Positions 28,422 to 37,488 of a stretch of 64,000 nucleotides of DNA are shown here, one piece after another. This DNA comes from an uncultured SAR86 cluster bacterium. Lineage in GTDB: Bacteria; Pseudomonadota; Gammaproteobacteria; Magnimaribacterales; AG-339-G14. Every line of letters begins with the position of its first letter. Position 1 is the first letter of the stretch. The notes below the pieces were generated by a model, which saw only the letters and a list, made by a program, of their open reading frames with translations, made no database searches and had not been told where the DNA came from. Made by a program: the position numbers and the translations under genes. The stretch is from assembly GCA_902614235.1 (NCBI GenBank), contig CACMKG010000001.1, positions 404,916 through 468,915 on the forward strand, given 5' to 3'.

Positions 28422-30461
28422 TTACTTCTCTAATAAATTCAGTAAAAAAGCGTCATCTAAAGAGCTTTCTTCCAGAGAGTTCAATCTTCCGCTTTTACCC
28501 GAATGTCCGCCAATTAAATTCATTTTCAAAAGAATAGGATTATCAGAAGTGCTATTTTCTCTTAATTTAGGAACATATTTGGCTGGTTCAAAATACTGAA
28601 CCTGGGAATCATGCAGACTAGAAGTTACCAAAACAGAAGGGTATTTAGAGGGCTTTAAATTATCATAGGGTGAATACTGTTTGATGTAATCGTATTCTTT
28701 CTTAATATTTGGATTACCCCACTCTTTATATTCGAATGTTGTTAAAGGAATTGATTCATCCAACATAGTTGTAAGAACATCAACAAAAGGAACTGCTGAA
28801 ATAATGCCCTTATATAATTCTGGCTCCAAATTAATAATTGCGCCCATTAAAAGTCCTCCTGCACTTCCTCCTTTTGCAAATACTTTTTCTTTGTTTCCAA
28901 AGCCTAAATCTAAGAGGCCTTTAGTGACATCAATAAAGTCATAGAAAGTATTCATTTTTTTTAGCATTTTGCCGTCTTCATACCATTGGCGACCCATTTC
29001 AGAACCCCCTCTAATATGAGCTATTGCAAAAATAAATCCCCTGTCCAGTAAAGGAAGAACAGAGGATTTAAAAGATGCATCTATGATTGCTCCGTACGAT
29101 CCATATCCATACATTAAAAGAGGGGAGTCTTTTAGTTTGATACCTTTTTTATATACAAATGAGACAGGCACTTCTTTATTGTCTCTAACTTTTATTTTGC
29201 GTCTTTCAGATACATATAAAGAAGAATCAAAATTTTTTAAATCTTGTGTCCAAACTTTTTCACGTTTTCCATTTTTATGATTTTCTTTAAAAACAGTACT
29301 TTGACAGTTTGGACTTGAGTAACCGTAAAAAACTTCTTTAGAAGAATACTCTCCTATGCTTGCTAGATAAGAGCTATATGCAGGATCATCAAATTTGATG
29401 TATTCAACCGAAAAGTCATCCTTCTTAATCTTTTTTATTTTTGGCAAGCCATCTTCTCTTACTTCTAAATAAAAATATTCTTTAAATGTGTCTAATCCTT
29501 CAATATAAGATTCTTCTGAATGCTCAATGACGGTCTCCCAATTAGATAAATCAGAAACAAGATTCAAGTCAGTTTTTATTAGTTTAAAATTTTTACAATT
29601 ATCTATATTGGTAATTACGTAAAAACAATCATGATTTTCTGTGATTCCATATAAATGATTTTTCTGTCTTTTCAAGAAACACATTGGTTTTGAATTTTTT
29701 TTTGCCAAGTCTAAAATCCAGGTTTCAGATGATTCTGTTTTACTAATATTTATAAAAAGATATTTCTTCAGTCTAGATTTAGAAATACCAACATTGAACT
29801 CAGGATCTTTTTCTTCATAAATCAATAAATCGTTTTCCTGTTTATCTCCTAATTTATGTTTGAAGACTTTATTGGTTATAAGAGTCTTAGGATCTTTTTT
29901 AGTATAGAAAATGAATTTGCTGGAGTTATCCCAAACTACACTCCCTGAACTATTAAATACGTTTTCATCTATTATTTTATTTGAAGATAGGTCTTTTATT
30001 TTTAGATTAAATTCTCTTCTACCTGATAAATCCTCTCCATATGCAATCAAAGTATGATCAGGGGAGGGCGAAATTCCGGATATAGAAAAATATTCTTTAT
30101 TTTTTGACAAGGCATTAAGATCTAATAAAAGTTCTTTTTTGTCATTCTTTTGTTCTCTGTAGTATCGACTATATTGGTCATTTGAAAATATTTCAGAAAA
30201 ATAATAATAATCATCTTTTTTAACTTTTAATGAAATTTCTTTATCGGGAATTTTATTAACCATCTCATTAAAAATTTCAGTTTTATAATCTTTTCGTTTG
30301 GAAAACCAATCTTCTGTATATTTATTTTCTTTTTCAAGATAAGAAATGACCTCTTTATCAACTCGTGAATCATCTCTTAACCAATAATAGTTATCGATTC
30401 TGATATCACCATGAAACACTAATTCTTTTGGTATTTTTTTTGGAGTTGGAGCTTTATTCAT
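28422..30461 (-). CDS. ptrB: Prolyl oligopeptidase family serine peptidase (oligopeptidase B-like)
   Basis: YYWLRDDSR N-terminus, YGYGSYG, FAIAHIRGGSEMGRQWYEDG, GGSAGGLLMG Ser motif, GGHSG His motif. Confidence 0.92.
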   Translation of the reverse strand: MNKAPTPKKIPKELVFHGDIRIDNYYWLRDDSRVDKEVISYLEKENKYTEDWFSKRKDYKTEIFNEMVNKIPDKEISLKVKKDDYYYFSEIFSNDQYSRYYREQKNDKKELLLDLNALSKNKEYFSISGISPSPDHTLIAYGEDLSGRREFNLKIKDLSSNKIIDENVFNSSGSVVWDNSSKFIFYTKKDPKTLITNKVFKHKLGDKQENDLLIYEEKDPEFNVGISKSRLKKYLFINISKTESSETWILDLAKKNSKPMCFLKRQKNHLYGITENHDCFYVITNIDNCKNFKLIKTDLNLVSDLSNWETVIEHSEESYIEGLDTFKEYFYLEVREDGLPKIKKIKKDDFSVEYIKFDDPAYSSYLASIGEYSSKEVFYGYSSPNCQSTVFKENHKNGKREKVWTQDLKNFDSSLYVSERRKIKVRDNKEVPVSFVYKKGIKLKDSPLLMYGYGSYGAIIDASFKSSVLPLLDRGFIFAIAHIRGGSEMGRQWYEDGKMLKKMNTFYDFIDVTKGLLDLGFGNKEKVFAKGGSAGGLLMGAIINLEPELYKGIISAVPFVDVLTTMLDESIPLTTFEYKEWGNPNIKKEYDYIKQYSPYDNLKPSKYPSVLVTSSLHDSQVQYFEPAKYVPKLRENSTSDNPILLKMNLIGGHSGKSGRLNSLEESSLDDAFLLNLLEK

Positions 30462-30658
30462 GAATTAAATATATATAAAAAAAAGGCTGATGATGATAAA
30501 GATAATACTGAAGTAAGAATTAAAGCAATAAATCCAAATGCCATGTATAGGTTTTCATCCTTAATTGAATTTAAGTACACATTCTTTAGAGAGATAAAAA
30601 ATTTATAACTAAATACAAAAGTTAAAAAAAATATGACTGCTGAAAGAATATAAATCAT
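30458..30658 (-). CDS. Small membrane protein, unknown function
   Basis: 66 aa with two hydrophobic segments; overlaps start of ptrB-like gene (ATGA-type). Confidence 0.5.
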   Translation of the reverse strand: MIYILSAVIFFLTFVFSYKFFISLKNVYLNSIKDENLYMAFGFIALILTSVLSLSSSAFFLYIFNS

Positions 30659-30763
30659 AATTAAATAATATATTAATAGGGGGAAATATATTTAAGCTTT
30701 GTCTTTAAAGAATAATCATATTATTAAAATTTAAATTAAATACATTTAGAAATTATTCTTTTC

Positions 30764-31759
30764 TTGAACCTTACTTTTAACAATATGCTAAAAAACTACG
30801 CGCTTACAATTGCTGTTTCATCGGTTTTAGCCTTTTTTCTTCTCTATTTCTTATTTGCTTATTCAGGCATCATGCTATCAGTTGAAGAGGGCTATAAAAT
30901 TGGTGAAAGTTCTAGATGGTGTGAAAGAATTAGTTCAGGGTATTTTAGAGAACCATCAAATGCTTTAAGCAATATTGGTTTTATTCTTTGTGGAATTTTT
31001 ATGGTTTGGATTCTTTCTAGAGAAGAGGTTACAGGCCAAAACTTTTTTATTGGGCTTACTTCTATTTCTACTCTATATGCCTCTGCTTCCATCTTTTTAG
31101 GTCCTGGTTCTTTGATGATGCATGGTACTCACACGGTTTGGGGGGCTTGGATTGATAATGTCAGTATGGTGGCATACATTATTATTCCTTGGCTTTTAAA
31201 TTTTAAAATTTTAAATGGATGGTCAGAGAATCAATTTTTAAAAGCTTATTTTATAATTTTATTTTTGTTTTCTTTTTTTAGTTGGTTTTATGGTTCAGAA
31301 CTGGGAATCGGATTCAGCTTATTTGGAGTTTCAATTGGTTTATGGGTAATTTCTGAGTTTTTATATAATTTTTATTCAAACTCAATGAGGTTTTTTTCTG
31401 GTTTTGTTGGGTATCTTGTTTTATGGATATTTGGTACTTCACCTTATGATGTAGCCTTAAATATTCAAGAGTTTTGGTGGACTCTTTTCTTTTGGCTTCC
31501 TGGATTAATAGCTACTCAGAGACCTGAGAGCAAAAGAAAATATAATCCTTGGTTCTTTGCGGGTTGTTTTTTCTATATTTTAGCTTTCACAATATGGCTT
31601 CAAGGAAATATGATGATTAACCCTGATTCTGAATGGTGTTATCCAGACTCAATTATTCAACCCCATGCTCTTTGGCACATTATTTGTGCTTTAGCGACAT
31701 TGTCCTTTTTCTTTTTTTATAGAACTGAAAAAAGACTTCAGACTAGTCAAAGCATATGA
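30764..31759 (+). CDS. CREST-superfamily (ceramidase-like) membrane hydrolase; start uncertain (ATG 30785 alternative)
   Basis: SRWCERISSGYFREPSNALSNIGF, GPGSLMMHGTHTVWGAWIDNVSM and PHALWHIICAL (HxxxH); 7+ TM segments. Confidence 0.8.
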   Translation: MNLTFNNMLKNYALTIAVSSVLAFFLLYFLFAYSGIMLSVEEGYKIGESSRWCERISSGYFREPSNALSNIGFILCGIFMVWILSREEVTGQNFFIGLTSISTLYASASIFLGPGSLMMHGTHTVWGAWIDNVSMVAYIIIPWLLNFKILNGWSENQFLKAYFIILFLFSFFSWFYGSELGIGFSLFGVSIGLWVISEFLYNFYSNSMRFFSGFVGYLVLWIFGTSPYDVALNIQEFWWTLFFWLPGLIATQRPESKRKYNPWFFAGCFFYILAFTIWLQGNMMINPDSEWCYPDSIIQPHALWHIICALATLSFFFFYRTEKRLQTSQSI

Positions 31760-32001
31760 AAAAAATTATTTTTGTATTTTTTTTGTTTTTCTTTTCGCTT
31801 TTCTCTTCATCTGAGGAGAATAAAATTATTATTACTTTTAAAGAAATGTCTGATTTTCAGGCTTGCTATGCCTTCATGATTGGGTCATACAGCGAAGAAG
31901 AAAAGTCTATGCTGCATGATTGGATAAATATTAAAGATTTCAATTGTGACCAGTATGCTGAGGTTATATATAGGGCAAAAATTTTAGGATCTATTCAATA
32001 A
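31756..32001 (+). CDS. Small secreted protein, unknown function
   Basis: 81 aa with signal peptide; overlaps upstream gene by ATGA. Confidence 0.6.
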   Translation: MKKIIFVFFLFFFSLFSSSEENKIIITFKEMSDFQACYAFMIGSYSEEEKSMLHDWINIKDFNCDQYAEVIYRAKILGSIQ

Positions 32002-32006
32002 TTAAA

Positions 32007-34355
32007 TTGTCTATCATGATTAGATTAATTAATTTTTACTATTTCTTAATTTTCATATTCTTTAATTCCTTTATATTTTCGATGACTATCGATGGGAATC
32101 TTTCAGAGAGTGAATGGAGGAACGCTAAAGAACTTGATAATTTTTTAACTGTTTTCCCAAACGATAAATCAAACCCAATATTTAATACAAAAATTAAATA
32201 TTTTTCTAATCAGGATGGTCTATTCTTCGGAATTATCAATGAACAACCTATAAGTACTCAGGTTTCTCAAAAACATCCGAGAGATGCATCAAATGTAGAT
32301 TCAGATCGTATCTTTTTGATTATAGATTTCGATGCAAATGCAAATATTGGATACGAATTTACTGTTAGTTTAGGAGATTCTTTAAGAGATGCTATTTGGG
32401 TCAATGAAAATGACATTTCTGAGAATTGGGATGCTATTTGGGAAGCGAAGACATCTCAATCAGATAATTATTGGTACGCAGAGTATTTCATTCCTTGGGG
32501 AGTTGCGCCAATGTCCGAGGTAAAAGAAGATTATAGAAAAATAAAGATATCAGTAGGCAGACAACTTCAAAAGGAGTCTAAATATTTCAATATGCCTGGT
32601 CTTTGGGCTGAACTTTCACCTTTTTTGTCGAGAATGCAGGAAATATCAATTGCTAATTTTAAATACGATAATCAATCAAAAGAAAATATAGACTTTTTTC
32701 CATATATCAGCGGCACAAACAATTTCATTCAAAATAATAGAAGTTTCAATTTTGGCGGTGAAATATTCTGGGATATAGATTCAGAGTCAAAATTAGATGT
32801 TTCTTTAAATCCTGATTTTGGCCAAGTTGAGAGTGACGATGTAATAATAAATTTCTCGGCAAATGAAACTTTTTATCCCGATAAAAGGCCTTTTTTTACT
32901 GAAAACCAAAGTCTTTTCGATATCACAGGTTGGGATTTAAGATTTATCAATACTAGAAGAATTGGTGGAGCGCCTGACAAGTGTTCTGATTCCAATGAAG
33001 CTCGTTTGGGGCAATGCGATAGTTCAATTAGCGATACATCAGATATAAATTATGCTCTTAGGTACACAAAAGAAGGGCAGGTTAATAAATACGGCTTTTT
33101 TATGGCCAATGAAGACGATTCATTGTTCTCCGAAGGAAGAGATTATTTTGCTTTTAGATATAGGGCAAATTTATCTAAAAATAATGGAAAAGTTGGATAT
33201 CTAGTTACTTCTGCAGATAGACCATCAATCGACAGAAGAGCAACGGCTAATGTAATGGATTTTGATTTCAAACCGTCTTTTGCTTCTAGACTTTATGGTT
33301 GGGCAGGAGAAATAGATATTAAGGAAAAAGGCATACAAAAAAAGGGTTATGGATTTAAAACGAATTATACAGTGAGAGTAAATCCAGAGCTTTTCATTTT
33401 ATATTTTTTAAATTACAACGATGAAAATTTTGACATTAATGATATGGGATATGTCAAACAGTTCGATAACCTTTCAATTGGAACATATCTTCAATACTTA
33501 AAGCCCAATAAAGATAAAGATTCTTCAATATCTCAAAGAGAATTTAGTTTTAGATTATTGCATCAGCAATCCGTTGATGGTGGTTATGGAAATGGAATAG
33601 GCATGTATTTTGATTACAAATTTCGATATAGAGATAGCTCTTCTCTTGGTTTTAAATGTTATTGTAATTTTATTAGAGGAAAAGATTATGAAGAAACCAG
33701 AAAGTTTCCAGATGCTCCATTTATAGAAAAACTATCTGGAGCTAAATTGATGGTTGAATATTCAAGTCCCAAAACTAAGAAAATCCAATCAATATACAAG
33801 GTCTCTTATGGAAGCTTTGGTTATCAAACACAAGAACAAAATTTAGATTTAAGGAATGAGAGTCATTCTTTTGGATATTCAAATGTTTTTAAACCTTCTG
33901 GATTATTTCAGTTAAATATAGATTGGTTTGAATATCAAAAAAAATCAAATTGGAGTATTTGGAGAAAAGAAAATTTATTTGGTTATTATGATAAAGAGCA
34001 AATATCTTCTAGTTTGAGTATTGATTATTTTATTGGCTCAAATCAAGAATTTAGAATCAAAGGAAAGATATATGGAATCAAAGCACAAGATCCCCGTTCA
34101 TACAGAGTAACTTCAAGCGGGTACATGAATGCTGCTTCAGATGATATGAACGCATTTCAACTATCTGAAACAGCTTTTCAAATAAGGTATAAGTATGAAT
34201 TCTCTCCTTTGTCTAACTTATATGTAGTTTATTCAAGAGGAGGAAAGCTCACAAAAGCTTTTAATCACCAAGATGATTTTCAAGATATATATTCAGATGC
34301 CTGGACAAATGAAACACTTGATAAATTCATAATTAAATTAAGATTAAAATTTTAA
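32007..34355 (+). CDS. DUF5916-like secreted/outer-membrane protein with N-terminal CBM9-like domain
   Basis: DGNLSESEWRNA..., SLNPDFGQVESDDVIINFSANETFYPDKRPFFTENQSLF; C-terminal alternating beta pattern ending in F. Confidence 0.8.
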   Translation: MSIMIRLINFYYFLIFIFFNSFIFSMTIDGNLSESEWRNAKELDNFLTVFPNDKSNPIFNTKIKYFSNQDGLFFGIINEQPISTQVSQKHPRDASNVDSDRIFLIIDFDANANIGYEFTVSLGDSLRDAIWVNENDISENWDAIWEAKTSQSDNYWYAEYFIPWGVAPMSEVKEDYRKIKISVGRQLQKESKYFNMPGLWAELSPFLSRMQEISIANFKYDNQSKENIDFFPYISGTNNFIQNNRSFNFGGEIFWDIDSESKLDVSLNPDFGQVESDDVIINFSANETFYPDKRPFFTENQSLFDITGWDLRFINTRRIGGAPDKCSDSNEARLGQCDSSISDTSDINYALRYTKEGQVNKYGFFMANEDDSLFSEGRDYFAFRYRANLSKNNGKVGYLVTSADRPSIDRRATANVMDFDFKPSFASRLYGWAGEIDIKEKGIQKKGYGFKTNYTVRVNPELFILYFLNYNDENFDINDMGYVKQFDNLSIGTYLQYLKPNKDKDSSISQREFSFRLLHQQSVDGGYGNGIGMYFDYKFRYRDSSSLGFKCYCNFIRGKDYEETRKFPDAPFIEKLSGAKLMVEYSSPKTKKIQSIYKVSYGSFGYQTQEQNLDLRNESHSFGYSNVFKPSGLFQLNIDWFEYQKKSNWSIWRKENLFGYYDKEQISSSLSIDYFIGSNQEFRIKGKIYGIKAQDPRSYRVTSSGYMNAASDDMNAFQLSETAFQIRYKYEFSPLSNLYVVYSRGGKLTKAFNHQDDFQDIYSDAWTNETLDKFIIKLRLKF

Positions 34356-34457
34356 TTATTTTCATTACCTATCAGGCCTGTAGCAATCGGTATTCCTAAT
34401 TAATTTATTTAATTTAACATAATATATATTATACGAATATATAGTTAAATAAAATCC

Positions 34458-34892
34458 TTATTTAATACCTTCTTCTGGTAAAGAAGAGTTAACATAGGTA
34501 GAAATACCCCACTTATCATCAATTTTCGACAAAATCATAAAACCTATACCTTTGTTATAAATTTTTCCTTCTTTATTATGTCTGGCGTAAGTAATTTTTA
34601 CTATTGCTTCATGTTCAGACTCAAAGATTTTATTTGTATTCAAAATTGAAGAATATACCCATTGAGTAGTTTTTAGTTCTTCAAAATTAAACCAAAAGTT
34701 GCTTTCAATAAGTTCTGTTTTTCCATTTAAAATTCTAATAAAAGGATTATGAAATTTATCATGGAAAGCCGATATATCTGCTTTATTAAATGAATCAAAA
34801 TATGAAACGATGAAATTGTCTACTTCATTAGAGTAAACATTTATTGAAGTTGTTATAAAGTAAATAAATAAAAGTTTTTTAATAATTTTCAT
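34458..34892 (-). CDS. Secreted SnoaL/NTF2-like protein
   Basis: Signal peptide; FIVSYFDSFNKADISAFHDKFHNPFIRILNGKTELIES typical of NTF2-like fold. Confidence 0.6.
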   Translation of the reverse strand: MKIIKKLLFIYFITTSINVYSNEVDNFIVSYFDSFNKADISAFHDKFHNPFIRILNGKTELIESNFWFNFEELKTTQWVYSSILNTNKIFESEHEAIVKITYARHNKEGKIYNKGIGFMILSKIDDKWGISTYVNSSLPEEGIK

Positions 34893-36003
34893 TAGTATTT
34901 ATTAAATCTGATACAGGGTTCCCTTTTATAAATTCACTTATAATTTTTGCTAATTCTGGCCCAACTTCTTCTTGAACAAAATGTCCTGCGCCTCCTAAAG
35001 TTATGACGGTTGGATTAGGAATTCTATTTACAAAATCATCTTTCATTCTAAGTGTAATTCTTTCATTTTCACCAAAAGCTACTAAAAAGGGTTTATCCCA
35101 TTTCTCATAGACCTCTTTCCATAATTTTTCATTTTCAGGCAACTGTGTAGGAATTAAATAAGGCCAAACATGTGCACCAGCCTTAAATAAACCTGTTGGA
35201 TAAGGAGCTTCATATGCATATTCTTCGCCTTCTGTAAGATCTACTCCGCCGAACTTTTCTATGATACCTATGATGTTCATATTTTCTGCATAATAAGAAT
35301 AAGCCATCCATTTTCTGAACATTGAAATACCCGTTGAAGCCGATGGCTCTCCTGCAGACAATGCTTCGTCTGCGGCAGCTGATAACTCTTCAAAAGTTAC
35401 TGGACCATTCCACCAAACTACAAGTTTCGTTATGGACTCTAAAAACCAAGCACCTATACCTTCAGCTGCTGCAAAACCAGTATTTGATACAACTATATTT
35501 CCGAACCTATCAGGAATCTCTGCAACAACTCTCAATCCAACAAGACCTCCCCAATCTTGACCAAAAAATGTAGCATTCTGTAAATCCAATCTTTGTATAA
35601 GTTCTTTCATCACATCAACATGATGTTTATAACTATAATCATACTTTGAAATATATTTATCTGACTTTCCAAATCCAACACAATCTGGGACTATTACTCT
35701 GTGACCCTCTTCTACAAGAACAGGAATCATTTTTCTGAATAAATAACTCCAAGTTGGCTCACCATGTAAAAGAAAGATTGGATCAGCATCTTTAGGGCCT
35801 TCGTCAAGATAATGAATTCTTAAACCATCAATCATCATATAATTAGCTACGTAAGGATAATTTTCAAGATCAACAAACCTTTCGTCTGGAGTTCTTAATA
35901 TACCTGGAGAGATTTCATTTTCTAAAAGACCTTCTCTTTTTACTTCCTTTGAACATGAAAATATAACAAGCGGTAAAAAAAATAAATAAACTAACAATTT
36001 CAT
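34879..36003 (-). CDS. Haloalkane dehalogenase-like alpha/beta-hydrolase, predicted lipoprotein (start 36003 rather than 36312)
   Basis: MKLLVYLFFLPLVIFSCSKE lipobox; HYLDEGPKDADPIFLLHGEPTWSYLFRKMIPVL; FFGQDWGGLVGLRV; GAGHFVQEEVG. Confidence 0.88.
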   Translation of the reverse strand: MKLLVYLFFLPLVIFSCSKEVKREGLLENEISPGILRTPDERFVDLENYPYVANYMMIDGLRIHYLDEGPKDADPIFLLHGEPTWSYLFRKMIPVLVEEGHRVIVPDCVGFGKSDKYISKYDYSYKHHVDVMKELIQRLDLQNATFFGQDWGGLVGLRVVAEIPDRFGNIVVSNTGFAAAEGIGAWFLESITKLVVWWNGPVTFEELSAAADEALSAGEPSASTGISMFRKWMAYSYYAENMNIIGIIEKFGGVDLTEGEEYAYEAPYPTGLFKAGAHVWPYLIPTQLPENEKLWKEVYEKWDKPFLVAFGENERITLRMKDDFVNRIPNPTVITLGGAGHFVQEEVGPELAKIISEFIKGNPVSDLINTNENY

Positions 36004-36059
36004 AAATAATTTAAGATGGTGTTTAATTTTATAATATAGAAGATTATAAAGGAGGAAGT

Positions 36060-36923
36060 ATGAGCACAGAAAAAAAATATATAGAAATTTTAGAAAAAAG
36101 AATGGCTTATATAGATCATGGTGAGGGAGACCCAATAGTTTTTTTACATGGTAACCCCGCCTCTTCTTTCTTGTGGAGAAACATAACACCTCATCTTGAA
36201 AGCATGGGAAGAATAATAGTTCCTGACTTAATTGGAATGGGAGATTCAGAAAAATTAGATGGGATAGATAATGCTGACTATAAATATCATGGGCAATACA
36301 AATATTTATCAACTTTATTGGATTCTTTGGATTTAGGAAATAAAATTAATTTAGTAATTCATGATTGGGGATCGGCAATGGGTTTTCAGTATGCAAGAGA
36401 AAATTCCGATCGCATAAAATCCATAAGCTTCATGGAAGCAATAGTGATGCCATTAACATGGGAGCAATGGCCAGAAAATGCCAGGAATATATTTCAACTT
36501 ATGAGATCTGAAGCTGGCGAAGAAATTGTTCTGGAAAAAAATATTTTTGTTGAGCGAATTTTACTAAATGATTCAGCCAACGGTTTTTCGGAGGAAGAAA
36601 AAGCAGAATACATAAGGCCTTTTAAAAATCCTGGTGAAGATAGACGCCCTACCCTTACATGGCCAAGACAAATACCTATCGAAGGTGAACCAAGTGAAGT
36701 TGTTGAAGAGGTAAGTAAAAATGCTGAATTTCATCAAGATTCAGATATCCCAAAACTGTTTATCAATGCGGAACCAGGATCTATCTTGATAGGTGATCAA
36801 AGAGAATTTGTAAGAAGTTGGAATAATTTGAAGGAAGTATCCGTTAAGGGAAATCATTTTATTCAAGAACACGCTCCTAATGAAATAGGTTCACACATTA
36901 AAGAATTTCTAAATTCTATTTAA
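36060..36923 (+). CDS. Haloalkane dehalogenase-like (DhaA/LinB-type) alpha/beta-hydrolase
   Basis: DPIVFLHGNPASSFLWRNITPHL; NLVIHDWGSAMGF; ISFMEAIVMP; GNHFIQEHAP; GGAGG Shine-Dalgarno. Confidence 0.9.
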   Translation: MSTEKKYIEILEKRMAYIDHGEGDPIVFLHGNPASSFLWRNITPHLESMGRIIVPDLIGMGDSEKLDGIDNADYKYHGQYKYLSTLLDSLDLGNKINLVIHDWGSAMGFQYARENSDRIKSISFMEAIVMPLTWEQWPENARNIFQLMRSEAGEEIVLEKNIFVERILLNDSANGFSEEEKAEYIRPFKNPGEDRRPTLTWPRQIPIEGEPSEVVEEVSKNAEFHQDSDIPKLFINAEPGSILIGDQREFVRSWNNLKEVSVKGNHFIQEHAPNEIGSHIKEFLNSI

Positions 36924-37266
36924 TTCCAAATTTTTGAATATTATCGAAAGCCTTCAAAGTAAATTTGTTAAATTTTTTTAAAGCTTTATTCAAGCTTGCA
37001 TAGTCGTAAAACTCATTTACAGCATATCCGTCCCAATAAGTAACTCTGTATTGATTATCGATGGATTGAATGGATATCTCAATTGGATCAGGGTTATCTG
37101 AATTTATCTTTATAGAAATTTCATCTGAATTCTTTGAAATCGAAGTATTTTGAAGTTTATTACTTAGAGTTTCATAGATTAAATTGATTCTATCTTCTTT
37201 TGCTAATAAGCTTTCCTTGTCTATCACATTTATGCCTATTGATTTGGTTGCTTCTTTTTGCGACAT
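36916..37266 (-). CDS. Hypothetical protein
   Basis: 116-aa ORF between dehalogenase and DUF2805-like gene; overlaps upstream ORF by 77 nt. Confidence 0.5.
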   Translation of the reverse strand: MSQKEATKSIGINVIDKESLLAKEDRINLIYETLSNKLQNTSISKNSDEISIKINSDNPDPIEISIQSIDNQYRVTYWDGYAVNEFYDYASLNKALKKFNKFTLKAFDNIQKFGIK

Positions 37267-37447
37267 GTTTTGTTTTTCTACCTGAAACTCTTTTTCTCCA
37301 AAGTTTAAAACTACTAGGTTTTAGGTTATTTCTCATCAAACGCTCTAATTCGTTTTGCGTAATGTCGAATTCTTTATATATGACATCGAAAGGCGTTCTA
37401 TCCTCCCATGCCATTTCAATAATTCTGTTTAAATTATCTTGGTCCAT
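37190..37447 (-). CDS. TIGR03643/DUF2805 family protein
   Basis: IIEMAWEDRTPFDVIYKEFDITQNELERLMRNNLKPSSFKLWRKRVSGRKTKH. Confidence 0.85.
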   Translation of the reverse strand: MDQDNLNRIIEMAWEDRTPFDVIYKEFDITQNELERLMRNNLKPSSFKLWRKRVSGRKTKHVAKRSNQINRHKCDRQGKLISKRR

Positions 37448-37461
37448 AGTGCGTAATTTAA

Positions 37462-37482
37462 GACCTTCTTAAAAAGAAGGTC
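37462..37482. terminator. Hairpin, possible terminator (perfect 9-3-9 inverted repeat)
   Basis: GACCTTCTT-AAA-AAGAAGGTC just downstream of the stop of 37489..40389 (- strand). Confidence 0.5.
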
Positions 37483-37488
37483 AATAAA

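Noticed and set aside
35322-35573. 83-aa plus-strand Leu/Gln-rich ORF
   Set aside because: Antisense shadow of the haloalkane dehalogenase-like gene.
36004-36312. N-terminal 103-aa extension of ORF 34879..36312
   Set aside because: Runs through the divergent promoter and into the plus-strand dehalogenase coding region; ATG at 36003 begins a proper lipoprotein signal peptide.
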